From: Parietaria judaica
Taxonomy: Eukaryota > Streptophyta > Magnoliopsida > Rosales > Urticaceae
Reading direction: 5' to 3'
Assembly: GCA_954871525.1 (NCBI GenBank)
Contig: OX940863.1
Coordinates: 25,494,001 to 25,558,000, forward strand
Length of the DNA: 64,000 bases
Numbering within the stretch: the first letter of the stretch is position 1; every line of letters starts with the position of its first letter. Below, in pieces: positions 52,167 through 64,000 of the stretch. The notes under the pieces were generated by a model. That model saw nothing but the letters and a program-made list of their open reading frames with translations. It was not told where the DNA came from and searched no databases. A program made the position numbers and the translations under genes.

Positions 52167-53854
52167 CAAGTTTTATTAAGATTTCTTATTTTGGAATTAT
52201 TTTTAGTTTTGTTAATAGCGTACTTGTTCAGAGATATCGCTCAACTTATCATGTTAAAGATTTGATTTTGAACAAATTTTTTTCACATTTAATAGATTTC
52301 TTTAATCCAGTCTTAACTACCCCTTATTTTCCTATGCAGCGCAATAACGTGACTCTCAGGTTAAGCTTTTGTTCCTGAGGGTGTTACTTGGTGTCGACTC
52401 AATTCTTTCCTAAGCATCTTTCTCAAAAGTCTAATTAGATTTTGAATTATATTTTACCAAGGTATTATTTATATAGATTTTAAACATAGTGTTATAATAA
52501 GAAAAAGAAGAAAACCGAGTATAACCTTTACTCTGGAATCCAAAACTTGGTAATAAGGATCAACATCGTACTCAGAGCAAAAATTTCGTAATGCTCATTG
52601 TCAATCATTATTCCTCATAAAGATTAGGTGGTTTTAAAAATGCTGGAGTGCTCAGCCTTCGATGTTCTCTTCTCTTCTCTTCTGTTTTCAGGAATGAGAG
52701 AGTCATTGTAAAGAAAAAAAAAAAAAAGGAATGAGAGAGTCATCAATTTTCAATATTTCTTTCGGCATGCTTAGTGTAATTCCTCAAATCTTAATAAAAT
52801 TGCATTAGGAATGGTAGTGTCATCAAAGTTCTTTATGTTCTTCATTCACTTGTACATTTTTAAAATTTATAAAGGAGTTTGTCTTTTTTTTTTTTTTTTT
52901 ATCAGATCTATTAGGTCTGCCACCTCGACGAACATCGTTCACCATGTTCGATAATGGGTCATCAATTCTATTTCATTTCTCCGGTGAGTTATTTTATCAA
53001 ATGTTAGGCTATGTTATAGGGCACTTCTTCCTTTATATATTAATTATCGATAATTTACACAATTTCTGAATTTTATTCATAGTTGTTGATTTTAAGATGT
53101 TTGCACCGTTTTTCTTCGTCAATAGATTATGTACTTTGTATATATTTGAATATAGATATTGCACACTATCAATGTTCATCTTTTAATAGAGATATATAAT
53201 GCTATAAATGGGCTTCACATATATTTTCAATTGATTTTTTTGCTTTGAATGAAAATTTTGTTGATTCCAGGGCTTTGTTTAGTATTTTCTAACGATTTGT
53301 GTTTTTCGTTTTTGGGAAATATTTTTGTTACGGAACGGTTTATCGCAATTGTACAAGCGTTAAACTTCAGGACCAAATTTTTTCTTTATCTTTTATGTAA
53401 GTTATTTGAGTTTTCACATGTTATGGGAACTCTGTAGGTTTTCATACATCAACCTCTTTACAAGTGAGCTTATCTCCTCCACATCTTTTGCAGCGTGCTG
53501 GAGTCAAAAGGTACTTTTCAGTCCTCATTTTATTTGATTAATATTTATAGAAATACTTAATGTTTTGTTTGGTGCAAAGTAGCTAGTTATAGATTATATT
53601 CCTTAGTATTTGAAGTATATGGTAAGTTATTTTTAATTTTCATTAAGCCACTGGTGATCCTCATTATACATGTTCTGCATTTTTTTAATAAATCTTCATA
53701 ACACTAATCCATACAAAAAAGTTGAAAAAAAATATTGATAGTTGTCCGGTTAAAATAAAAACGTATATGTACATACTTGTAAATCTGTAAATCTACATAC
53801 GGTATTCATGACAGTATTTGAATTTTTTAATTTATTTTGGATCTACATATGTAC

Positions 53855-54075
53855 TCTAAGTTTTTTCCGATTGATTCTTTCATAGTCAATTATTTATTCT
53901 CAAAACCTTTTCCCAATTTTCTTTGGCCGCATGATTCCGGATTTTTCTTTAATTTATTCTTGAATCTTGATCTATTCTTTTCGATTGATTCCGTCATAGT
54001 AAGTTATTTCATCTTAAAACATTCTCTCGATTCTCTTTGGCCGCATGACTCCGGATTTTCTTTAATATCCAGCGA
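53855..54075 (+). repeat. 114-bp direct duplication
   Basis: Two copies share TCGATTGATTC, CATAGT-AA-TTATTT, then CTTTGGCCGCATGA and CTCCGGATTTT-type blocks. The GGCCGC landmarks (53925 and 54039) are 114 bp apart, a multiple of three, so one plus frame (53837-54274) reads through both. Confidence 0.8.
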
Positions 54076-54396
54076 TAATTCAACTCCTTGGAAGCGGCAA
54101 ACTTCCCGATTCTCTCTTTTCAAAACCGATGAGTGTTCTCCACCGACGCTAAAGGCCGACGCATGCGACTCTTCGGATTTCATCGACGCGTCGAGCTGTG
54201 AAGGTTTGGTTTTGGTTCCTTTTCTTATTATTAGTTTGAATTTTGAAGAATGCATGCAACATTTAGGTTTTTGACTTTTTTTCATCGGATTGTAGATAAA
54301 GTTTGAAGAATATGTGAAAACCGACGCCGGCGTTTACCATGAGTACCCTTCGTTTCCTCCGAAAAATCAATACCAAGAAAACAGTCAAATACAAAG
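54060..54396 (+). pseudogene. Exon-like fragments of an unidentified gene
   Basis: A plus frame reads DNSTPWKRQTSRFSLFKTDE and on to DFIDASSCE, ending at a GAAG/GTTTGG donor-like site. After GGATTGTAG another block reads KFEEYVKTDAGVYHEYPSFP and ends at ACAAAG/GTATCG. Both blocks are GC-richer and more codon-like than their AT-rich surroundings, but their phases do not join cleanly. I cannot name the protein. Probably captured, decayed exons. Confidence 0.35.
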
Positions 54397-56980
54397 GTAT
54401 CGTCTCTCTAGTCATCGTTTTCCCACGATGCTGCTGGATCATAGGTTTTTAAGCTTGAACTATCTTTTGTTAGATGTTAGATATAATATAAGGGTTTAAT
54501 AGTCAAATTCTGTTACGAAATAAAGTTTCGATTATAAAGTATGTCATTCATTGTTTTGTTGACCTGTTAGATTTTTAATAAATCTAATTGATTTGGTTAT
54601 CTTTAAGCTCTTAGAAATAAAAAATAAGTACTGTGCTCACTTTATGTTCTTACAAAAAAAATTATTTTAAAAAATTACAATTGTTTACATCTTAATGAAA
54701 AAGATTCTAAAGCAGAGCTTGATTCAATTTAAATTATTTATAACGCTAATTTGTCTGTTTGTTTTGAATGTAAATATTTTTATTTCTAATTTGAACATTT
54801 AATAACGTTTTTAAAAGAAATGCACACTATTGCACATGGCATTAAAAGCTATAGATGTTTTACTAATTGGAAATACAAGAAATGACAAACAAAATTAAGA
54901 GATTAACTATAACATTCATATGTAATGTAATAATATATATATATGGAATAAAATATACGAAGGTTATTTATGATATACCTTCTTAATTGTAACATTTATA
55001 TGATATTGTTTATAATGTGTAATTAAAAAGTTATTTAACATATACCTAAAAAATACACTATTTAATTTATAAGCAGAATATTTTCCATGCTATATATTTT
55101 CAAAATTATAATATAGATCTCAGTCAGCTTAAGAAAAATCAAATCAAATTTTGCAATAGATAAATACAACATAACCTTGCTTGTACATGTATTTTTTTAA
55201 TGCAGTCAAATTTTACCTTATTTTGGGTTTTGGGGTGTTAATTTATTTTTATTTTTACGCAATTATTTAAACATATTATCGTATTGTTTCTAATTTCAAA
55301 AGTGTTGAGGAGACCCACAAGTTTAATTAATTTATTTTGCTTCAATCTATATTGCTTCTACAAAAATGATGAATTCTCTCATATGCTTTTGATGTTTGAA
55401 AACCGTGGATCGATAGGACAACAAGAACTTAGCGAAAAATAAGTTTTGGGCATCATTTATAATGCCCCGCTTCTGATATTATTGATATCTTAAGTTGTAT
55501 TAAAATTTTTATTTTATGATACTTGAAGGAAATTTGTTACAATTTTTCCGCTTTGTATTTCGTCGAGGGTTTTTTTTTTCTTCAAAAAACTATTCACTTT
55601 TTTTGAATTCAATATTAATTTCACTTAGAAGCTCAAAATTAAATTTATATCTGTTTGTTTGAAACCGTTAGAACATGGCAAAAAAGTATTGGTCTAACGC
55701 TAGAGAAAAACAAGTACAATCGCTTTACGTTATTAGAGATCATGAAATTTATTGAATTGTGATGTTATCTATTTAATAAAAAAAAATCTTATGAAATGCT
55801 AAAATTAATCATTTATATTTGTACTTTTTTATTTATTTAGAAAAACTAACAAATGGCCCCGTTTAGCACAGCTTAATTTTTACAAAAAATGTTTTTAGTT
55901 TTAGTTTAAAAAATAATCTGTTTTTGAAAAAAACTGGCAGGTGTTTGGTAAATTGTTTATAAAACAGTTGTTGCTGATAACAAAAACTGATATAGCGTTT
56001 GGTAAAAAAATTATATATATATATATATTTTTTTATAAATAACTACCTACGGATGACACTTGAATTCTAATGTAATTTCAATCCTTAATAAATATTTTCG
56101 CTCAATTGTTTTTCGTTTTTATTATCTTCGTAACAAAATTTATTTGTGCAGATCAAAGTTAAAGATGGTCAAACACCTACGAATACTTTTCATTATCGAA
56201 ATTCATCTTTATTTTATCCTTAAAAAAATTAATTAAAGGACAATAATAGGGTAATCATTTATTCTAAATTAAAAAAAAAAATATGATCATATCCAGTAAA
56301 AGAAAATACTTTAAAAATGGTTAATAGATTTATATCAATTACAATATAAAATCAAACTAATTATTTTATTAAATATTTTTTACATCACCGCAGGAAGCTC
56401 GGAATCCATTTTTTTTTTTCTTTCAAGTAACAGTCTAGACAATCAATAAGGTGACAAACTAAGTGGACCAGACAAAAATTGACCCAAAGTCCCAAATATA
56501 TTATCTACAATACCTTAATCTCAAACCCACTTTTACCCTATACTTCACAATAACTTGCAATAGTCTACTGTTATCCCACAAAGGCATAAAATAAGACAAG
56601 AAAAACTTTATAATCTAATTATTGCCAAAAATATAACTAAAAATTAAATTAAATTTATACACTCTTATAAGCAATACGATTCATAATTGAATTATGTATA
56701 GTCTATTTTAAACAATTTTTCTTACAAAATTTGAAAGTGCTCTATAATTCTTATAGTGCTAAATATCTAACACACAATATTAAAGATTGAAATTTATTTC
56801 AAATTTTAAAAATATGTATGCTCATATTAAATAAAATACAACAAAAAAAGATTGCTAAGACTAATCATATATTAGGTGTTTAATTTACAACACACCATTT
56901 AAAGAATAAAAATATATTCATCTATATATTTTAATTACAACAAATAATAAAATTATTTGATTTTACAATGTTTTCGACAT

Positions 56981-57011
56981 CACAGCGCAAAGCGCGGTGC
57001 CGATCCACTAG
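56981..57011 (+). other. Helitron 3' terminus (hairpin plus CTAG)
   Basis: The stem CAC-A-GCGC pairs with GCGC-G-GTG around an AAA loop, with one mismatch, and is followed by CTAG and a host T. This is the standard Helitron ending. Confidence 0.75.
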
Positions 57012-58076
57012 TTAAAATTAGTAACGTAAAAGTAGACATGAACATCAAAATAGACTAACATCAAAGTTTAGAACGCAATTCTCAACATATAATAATAGAA
57101 ACACATGCAAAATGAATTACTTGATAATCGAAAACAAACAACTTATAGAGGAACCCGCAAGCCTCTCTCTCTTACTCTTATAGGACATCTTTATTTGTAA
57201 CAAGTTAAATCAAATCATATCTAATCAAATACGTTATATAATGAGTTCTTAACCAAACTCCCTAACTAAATATAAAAAGGAAGCGGCCAAAGTACTTAAT
57301 TTAGACCAAACTAAAGAGATAAATAATAAAGAGGACACATAGCCATTTAGAAGCTTGTAAGTTTGTCACGATTTAGAAATAACCTAATAAAATAAGACTC
57401 AGTAATCTTATCTTTTTTTTATCAAGAATTATGTCTTTAATTAAAACATTATTCTAATTAATTATTGTTATAAATATCAAATCAAAACTAACTCCACAAG
57501 TACTCTATTATATTTAGGGTTAATCTCGGCCAAAGTACCTAATGTTTGGGTCAATGTAAACCACAGTACCCAATTTTTTTCGGCAACAAAAGTAACCAAT
57601 AATTCTTATTGAGAGAGAGAGACCAAGCATGCATAAATGAAAAAAACATGAATAATTCAATAAAAATAATCCACAAAAAGAAGAGAGCATTCAATTCATT
57701 CATAATTTCATATCATCATAAACACAAAACGACAAAGGGTAAGAGAGACAAGCAGGAGTCAATACCCGAACCACCACCCTTGCTGACTGGTCACCAGGCC
57801 CCAAAATCCACCTTTCAATTTCAAAACCCTAATTTTCTTCAAACTTGAATTGAATGATGGTCCAATTTCGAAAGCCTCGTAGCCAGTCATCAAAAGGGTC
57901 TTATCTGGTGCGCTCTTGACTCCCACTGCTGATCTTTACACATCTTCTTCGGTCTCTACACACTTACACATGCAACAACACACTCTCACAAAAACCCTAG
58001 AAAACAAACCCTAATTTGTTCTTCTTGATTAAAGAGTTAAAGTGCCCATTTTACCCTTTCAAAGTCCGGGTAAAAG
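57012..58076 (-). other. Intergenic DNA and probable 3' UTR of the HDG5-like gene
   Basis: 57012-57480 is AT-rich. At about 57520-57600 there is a MULE-MITE-like fragment (CGGCCAAAGTACCTAATG, CAGTACCCAATTTTT). 57600-58076, downstream of the stop codon, has moderate GC and likely includes the 3' UTR. The 79-codon plus frame there is not recognised. Confidence 0.45.
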
Positions 58077-61000
58077 TCAATCCTCCAAGCTGGCGCTGGC
58101 ATTGTTGTTGACGTCGTCAGCGGGGCCGGCTGGCGGGGCGGCGAGCGCGGCCGCAATCTGCTGCACGATGTTGCCGAGGTGGTTGTTGAGCGTCGTGATG
58201 CTGTTGAGGTTGATTTTCGAGGTCGGGACGGTGCTGACTAGCATCTGCAGCCCCACGGTCAGGAGGCAACCGGGCTTCTGATCCCCGGCATCGGAGGAGC
58301 TGCCACCAGTGTTATCAGTGGTGGCAGGGTCCGCCGGGATGATGAAGAAGCCGATGGGCAGGAGAGGGATGCACGAGGGATCCTGACCGCTCATAGCGTG
58401 CTGGATGGCCTCCACTTCCATCGTCGAGTACACTACGAGGCTTCCCGATTTGTCCGTACAGCTCTCTTGGAGCATGAGTTCCACGTGCTGTGCCGAGTTG
58501 CTCGCCACCTTCAAATTTTTACAATCACAAAAAAATTAGAAGGGCAACAAGTTATCTAAGAATTTTTCCGATGAGTTATTTCTCTCGTTGTCGATTAATT
58601 TTTAAATGGAGCCGCGGATATGATGCTAAAGTTAATATAAGAATTGACTTTATAAAAATCCAGAGTATTGGTCCAAAATAATTGACTCCTACCTAAAAAC
58701 AAGTAAGCAAAAGATCACTATCTCGAGAGACATGTTAATGATCCGTATTTCTAAACGAAAGGGAATTATTCAACAAGATTTTCGAAGTGCTTTTTATTGA
58801 CAATCAATTTTGAGATGGAACCACGCGATACTTAATTACTCAGGGAAGGCGTGGATGTTTGAGAGAAATACGTACATTGATCCTAAGGAGGGAAATGCAG
58901 TTTCCGGGATGGGAGCCGTTGGCAATGTGAGCCAGTTCTTTCAAAGAGTTCCCATTTGATAGAGCTTCCAGCTGCAGATCGTATGAAATCATTAAAAAAA
59001 TCAATCCACAAAAAAATGGTGAAGCATTCAGATAAAAATAATTAAATATATATAGTACGTACCTGTGATCGGCGGTTTTCATCCCGCAAGAGATCAAAGA
59101 CTTGGTACTGAGGATACGGCAGCCAAGTGGTAGAGACAGCGCCAAGGATGACGCCGTTGGGCTGGCCTAGCTCAGTGATTGTCCTCTGCGTGATTCGAAC
59201 AGTGCTGTCCGGTGCGTGATCAAGAGCCGTCCATGATTGCCCGCCCGAGGTGCTTATGTTCACGCAAAACGTTTTGATCATTCTCTGAGCTAGCTTCATC
59301 ATGTTCTGCCTCGCTTCCGGTGAGGGTAATACTGCACACACATTTGCGATCGAAAATGCACGAAATATGTCAATTTTGTTATAGGCAATTACCAATTCAA
59401 TTGTTTTTTCAAAATCTTTTTGATTGCATAAGAGATTGTCAAATTTTCGATTGCCAAATATCTTTTCAAATTATCAATTGTCAAAAGCCGTTGATCGGTC
59501 TCAAATCGAGATTGAGCACACGCCAATAAGCAAAAGCAAAAAAGAAGATTATTGTTACCTCCGACATCAGAGATGTTCCGGGCCATGAGACTGGCGAGCC
59601 TCTCGCACTGCCTCTGAAGGACGGCCAGCCAGCGACTGGCTCCGAACGCCATGCCAGATTGGACCAAGTCACTGAAAGTTTGGTGAATTGGCTTCTCCTC
59701 TATCTCCGCGTGTTCCACCCAAGTAACCTTCAAGATATAGACCAAATTCCCATGATGATATTGAGCTTATAATAAGAAGGTAAAACTGTAATGTATATGT
59801 TTATCTAATACATTTTTTGTATTATTATATAAATTTACGGTTGTATTTTAATATTATAGTCCTTTATAATTTAACATCATTAAGAGTAGATTTATCATTA
59901 TGCTTTACTAGACAATCCCTAATAATTATTTGAACCCTAAAACACCTAACCCTCATCTAAAGCTAGTAGCTTTCCCAATTGTTTTAATATAATCCCGGAG
60001 CAGATCCTGACCCTAAACCCTACAACCCTAGCGAATTTGCCAAATATTTTCCGGTTTTCTTAACGTGGTACGACTTTTATTCAGGCATACCCGAGAGTAT
60101 CCATTAGGCATATCTTGGATGACACAACCAGAAGGCCTTCTCCTGTATCTGGGAAGCGAATGCTGGGGATCATGGACCATCATATCATGGAAGCTCTCAA
60201 TGGGGAAATCAACAATCACCCAGATTCCATCCTTCAAGTTGTGGTGGCAGTAACGGAGGAAATGCGCCTCGCGAGTTGGCACGAGCGGCGAGAGGAACTG
60301 AAATTCCGCAATCATCTGTACACACAAACAATGATTTTATGAGGTTCTACCAATTCAGTGTAAAAAGTGGCCCAAGGAAAAATTCCTCAAAAACATTTAT
60401 AGAGAAATGATTTTTAGTGATATAGAACAGTTTTTTTAGTTTCATATTGATATTTAATTTTTGGTATAGGGTCAATCTTGCCGTCCGACTCCAATCTTAT
60501 GAACCCGACCCGACCGCCAAATGTCTAAATTGGTCCAATACAACCAATTATCAATGGATTTTTTTTGTTGGGTCGGGTTAGCCCCGGGTTTATTAAACAG
60601 GTTGATATATGAATTGCTAATTTTACAAAACCCAAAATAAAATTAAGATTAAAGGCCTACCAGCTGAAGGCAACCACTGGGCTGACCAGAAGCATCGGAT
60701 GAAATGACCTGAAGGGTTTTTGCCCTAGACACAATTGAAGGAAACAATTCCATCCACTTATTCTGGCACACAAAAAAAAAAAAAAAAACACAAAAAAATA
60801 TATATTAGATGTGAAAAAATTACAACACTTGGGGGAAAAAAAAACATTGTTACATAAAATATACATACTCATTTGCCTATATCAAATGCAATTGCCATAG
60901 AATAAGAAAGATTGGAATAGAAACTCACAGCATCAAGGAAAGCGTCAACGAGAGTGATGCTGTTCATGATAACCACAGCACTATCACGGGTGGCCTCGGT

Positions 61001-62996
61001 CCTGAACTCGCCGTCATCGTTAGGGTTACTCAAATTAGGCCACGGGAACATCCTTGCGTGTTCTTCGACGTTGAGTGCTTCCTTGTGCGCCATATCACTG
61101 GACTGGATCCACAAAGGCGCACCGGTGTGGCACATCTTCAGGAGCTCGCTCATGGATGCCACGGCGAGATCCATGGCGGTCTGCTTCTCGTCCTCGTGAA
61201 GCAGTCCGGCCTCGGCCGGGAAGTGATGAGAAGGCTCGAGAGGCATCATCGGAATAGGGACCATGCTCTCCGAGATGGCGTCGGAGAAATTCCGCGAGTA
61301 AATGTTCATGTCCAACTCCAAGGAAGGCGGCATTAGGCCTGTGACTTGGGGCACTCCCATTGGGCGGTTTGTGTACCGCGAAGTCATACAACAGACTCGT
61401 TCTAGCTGCATTTCATGATGTACACTAGTTACACTTAATTACAAGACAATAATTGAGTTACACGTTTATAATAAGTGTTTCTAATTAGTTTGTTAATCAT
61501 CATTGTATATGTTTTATATAGGGAACTTTACATACACTCAAAAATATTATTTTCCATGTGTATAATCAAATTCAACAGTAAAAACATATTTGCTAAAAAA
61601 AATTGAATTCACTAGAATATGATTAAACTATTTTCCAAGGTATTGAAAGGCAATAATATACCTCTTCCCTAAGTCTAGCATTGTCAAGACGGAGTTGCTG
61701 TTCGTCCAAGCCAATGTCGGCGATCATTGCTGGTCCTCCACAATTAGGACAAACAATGTTCCGCAGTGCCGCCTGAAGCCGGTAATTTTCATTCTTCAAC
61801 GACTCGTTTTCGGCTCTCAGTATCGCGTTATCAGACCGATCTTGTTGCGCCTAAAAATATAAATTAACAAACTAACTTAAGGTTAATAAAAATACATATT
61901 AAATGGCATTTTCCCTCCAAAAGTTGGTTTCCATTAATACTTAAGCACATTGAACAAGCTTTCATGTTTGAATTGCTGTCTGTAATCCTAAAATGACAAA
62001 GCATTTATTTTGTGCAACCTTTGGGAAGCACAAGATTAGGTGAGAGTTTATTGCGAAACCCAATCTCTCATTTATGGAAAATGCAGGCTCTTTATTATAT
62101 TTATATATGAACATTACATATATACTTTACTAAGAACAAAAAGAAAAAGATATTCTAATTCCTCACGATTCTCCTATGGGCGTATGATCATAATATATAA
62201 AAAAAAAAAACGCGTTCATAACTTGGGAAACGTGCAGCGATATCTAAAGATTGTAGGAGAATCAGCAGGATATGTGTGTGTTTATATGTATAATGTATAC
62301 ACATAAAGATTTGCCCTTAATCATGCATTATTTTTATCTTTTTAGGGTTTAGAATAAGAAAGATTTTCGCTATTTAATTTAATTATCTTAATTACCGGAA
62401 AAGAGGTACGGACCTTCATTTGGGTTCTCCGGTTTTGGAACCAAAACTTGACCTGCCTCGGCTTGAGACCGAGATCTTGACTCAGCTTCATTCTCTGCTT
62501 GTCATCTGGGTGCGGACATTCCTTGAACAATCTACAAAATCGAAATAATATAATCACTCAAAACGTTTATACAATTAGTTATAGTATGATATGATCTTGT
62601 GTGTGATGATCTCACGATTCCATTTCTTGGATCTGGCGTGCCGTGTGGCGGTGGTAGCGCTTCTTCTTCGCCTGCGCGGCCCCATTGGCTTGCTGATGCT
62701 GCAGCGGGTCGCCGCTGATCTCCTGCTCGTTGCCCGACTTCTCCTCCATCTGCTCGCTCCCCGACCCGCTCTCCATCAGCATCTCCTCCTTCTGCGAGTT
62801 CCGTTGGTCGAGTTATTTAAACTTCGTACACAAAAAAAGCGAGACGAGGAAACCCTTTCGAGTCACAACTTACGGAGAAGGGCTGAAAGCTGGGCATGAA
62901 GTTGAAGTTAGGGTTCTGGACCGGAGACGAAAACAACCCCTCGGACGAGACGCCATTCGCCCCCATCGAAGCCATGACCTGGCAATCCCCGTACAT
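58077..62996 (-). CDS. HDG5: Class IV HD-ZIP transcription factor with START domain, HDG5-like
   Basis: Eleven coding exons join in phase: 62996-62874, 62791-62616, 62531-62414, 61850-61662, 61405-60929, 60762-60661, 60315-60091, 59727-59559, 59331-59063, 58971-58876 and 58508-58077. The total is 2,376 nt, or 791 aa; Arabidopsis HDG5 is about 820 aa. All introns are GT-AG. The N-terminus MYGDCQV...[11 protein letters not shown] is the HDG5 signature, unlike ATML1/PDF2, GL2 or HDG11. The homeodomain (about 83-142) is intact, with helix 3 [14 protein letters not shown] zipper-loop-zipper with the CPNCGG motif follows (about 143-210). The START domain covers about 290-520 and the START-adjacent domain the rest. 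The Trp usual in the SQW-LSNG block is Leu at the exon 9/10 junction. The family acts in the nucleus, in the shoot epidermis, as dimers binding GCATTAAATGC-type sites. It lies downstream of the JMJ13-like gene on the same strand. Confidence 0.96.
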
Positions 62997-63229
62997 GGTT
63001 CCTCTCTCCTTCGTAACGACAACCGGGTCTCGCCCGAATCGGAACAACGGAGAATTAGGCTCTAGGGTTTGATCTCCTCTCTTCTTCTGCGTTAGAGCTT
63101 CTTCGTTGATAGGACCTGCGTGCAGTTGCTCCGTCAGTCAACTCAAACATGGTGAGAAACACATATTCTTCTTACCCAACTGTATATATATATATATATA
63201 TGAGGAGTGAGAAGAGTAATTAGTTCACC
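62997..63229 (-). other. 5' leader of the HDG5-like gene, possibly with an intron
   Basis: The leader just upstream of the ATG is CT/GA-rich. A donor (GAAG/GTGAAC, 63228-63227) and an acceptor (GCACGCAG, 63117-63116) could define a 113-bp leader intron that contains the TA run at about 63182-63200. Inferred from signals only. Confidence 0.35.
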
Positions 63230-64000
63230 TTCTTCAGGTCAAAAAACGATGGAATAAATTCAAACGGCACCATAAAAGCCGATTAAGAATTGAAGATATG
63301 AAACGGATAATAATATATAATAAAATAAAAACCCAAAAAAAAGAAAACCAGTGTGACCAGAGAAGACGAGTAAATGAGCGTTCGCAATATTTAATGCATG
63401 AGAGAGAGAGAAGTAAATACGCAGAGTATCATCAAAACACAAACCATGCACAGCACAAAACACTCTCTCCTCTGTCGGTGTATAACTATAATGCAAAAAA
63501 AAAAAAAAAAAAAAAACAACGACGACACTTTCTCTCTCTAGACTTTCTCTCTCTTACCACTTCTTCTTCTTCTTCTTCTTCTTCGTCTTCTTCGTTCTCA
63601 CACAGTCACAGGAAACGCCATAAATCCCTCAATTTATTGAATTCACTGTGCTTGGTAAATGCGAGGGAAAAAGGAAAGAGAGAGATGACAGAGAGGAGAG
63701 GGACACGTGTCGCCATCGCAGAGGGGCGACAGCCTTTTTCCCAAGTCAAACTTCTTTCCTTCGCTGTTCGATTCTGCTGCGCGTGTCGGAAACGCGCGCG
63801 TGTCGTTCGGCGGTGGATGCCACGCGCGGGTGGGGTCGGGTTTTCGGGCTTTTACTGTGGCGGTGAAAGAGAAGGTTATTAAGGTGCAAACTTGGGATTG
63901 ACTTTGGCAGTGAAATCGGAAGGTTAAAATGGGCAGAGAAATCTAGAGAGAGCGGAGATTTTGGAGAGTCAATCAATCTCAGCCGTTCATTTATGGAATA
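63230..64000 (-). promoter_or_regulatory. Upstream region of the HDG5-like gene
   Basis: This contains a CTT microsatellite (63561-63584), a 22-A run near 63500, GAGA tracts, and an HD-ZIP IV half-site GCATTAAAT (minus strand, 63389-63397), nine of the eleven bases of the GCATTAAATGC target. TAAATGCG at 63656-63663 is one base from an L1 box. 63700-63880 is GC-rich; the overlapping frames there lack recognised domains. Confidence 0.4.

Larger units (their letters stand above)
47133..52171 (-). mobile_element. Ty1/copia LTR retrotransposon (5,029 bp), degenerate
   Basis: The element is 47138-52166 in minus orientation, flanked by CAAGT at 47133-47137 and 52167-52171. LTRs of 301 bp (left) and 280 bp (right) flank the usual copia order on the minus strand: gag, protease, integrase, reverse transcriptase, RNase H. 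The primer binding site and polypurine tract are visible. The LTR ends are TATTGAG...CTTGAAA on the coding strand, not TG...CA. Several frameshifts and a nonsense codon break the polyprotein, so this copy is not autonomous. Confidence 0.95.
52172..57011 (+). mobile_element. Probable Helitron-derived region; 3' terminus at 57011, 5' limit unknown
   Basis: A Helitron-type 3' end is visible: a GC hairpin CACAGCGC-AAA-GCGCGGTG (56981-56999), nine to twelve bases, then CTAG (57008-57011) followed by T. The 5' TC end was not found, so the left limit given here is only the edge of the copia element. Inside are exon-like pieces (about 53440-53511, 54060-54203, 54301-54396) and a 114-bp duplication, consistent with gene capture. 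No Rep/helicase sequence is seen. Confidence 0.4.

Noticed and set aside
56375..56405. CATCACCGCAGGAAGCTCGG as a second Helitron 3' end
   Set aside because: The hairpin is imperfect and no CTRR terminus follows at the right distance.
63298..63901. Overlapping plus-strand frames of up to 194 codons upstream of the HDG5-like gene
   Set aside because: They run through poly(A), CTT and GA simple repeats in the promoter region, with no recognised domain.

Overview
The window is nuclear DNA of a flowering plant, almost certainly a eudicot. It is AT-rich, its genes are split by many short GT-AG introns, it carries a nuclear-type tRNA-Asn gene, and most of the rest is plant transposable-element sequence. 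I cannot name the species from the sequence alone.

Two full-length protein-coding host genes are present, both on the minus strand. At 9.8-14.8 kb lies a JMJ13-like (KDM4/JHDM3 group) JmjN-JmjC histone demethylase of ten coding exons, about 799 aa. At 58.1-63.0 kb lies an HDG5-like class IV HD-ZIP (homeodomain, zipper-loop-zipper, START) transcription factor of eleven coding exons, about 791 aa. I assembled both exon by exon, with consistent splice sites and phases. From memory the Arabidopsis orthologues are close neighbours on chromosome 5 (JMJ13 At5g46910, HDG5 At5g46880), so this looks like a conserved pair now separated by about 43 kb, mostly transposons and AT-rich intergenic DNA. A tRNA-Asn(GTT) gene sits 1.1 kb beyond the 3' end of the JMJ13-like gene.

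Layout. 1-1771: the 3' part of a copia-type retroelement with a 761-bp LTR. 1772-2936: a Pack-MULE-like segment with an aspartic-protease fragment and one recognisable MULE terminus. 3297-3493: a hAT-type MITE with a perfect 8-bp target duplication. 3.5-9.4 kb: AT-rich intergenic DNA with the tRNA gene. 9.37-15.24 kb: the JMJ13-like gene. 15.5-15.8 kb: a small MULE-type MITE. 20.25-26.51 kb: a nested structure, a MULE-type element (10-bp target duplication) split by a 5,268-bp hAT transposon (8-bp duplication) with a damaged transposase gene. 27.18-27.67 kb: a non-autonomous relative of that hAT. 28.03-29.02 kb: a solo LTR (5-bp duplication). 29.10-35.93 kb: a 6.8-kb Pack-MULE with a perfect 9-bp duplication, carrying pieces of an IPT2-like tRNA isopentenyltransferase gene and a plastid-type SHMT gene, other unidentified exon-like pieces, and a 3.8-kb higher-order satellite built from a 20-bp dyad unit. 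35.9-47.1 kb: AT-rich intergenic DNA. 47.14-52.17 kb: a degenerate but complete-ended Ty1/copia element on the minus strand. 52.2-57.0 kb: exon-like fragments ending at a Helitron 3' terminus. 58-64 kb: the HDG5-like gene and its promoter.

The two host genes do not form a pathway, though one is a chromatin regulator and the other an epidermal-type transcription factor. The main interest is the transposon biology: three nested or gene-capturing DNA elements with intact target duplications, and a dyad satellite carried inside one of them. All coordinates and splice sites were read by eye; family assignments rest on recognised motifs and remembered homologues, not on searches.
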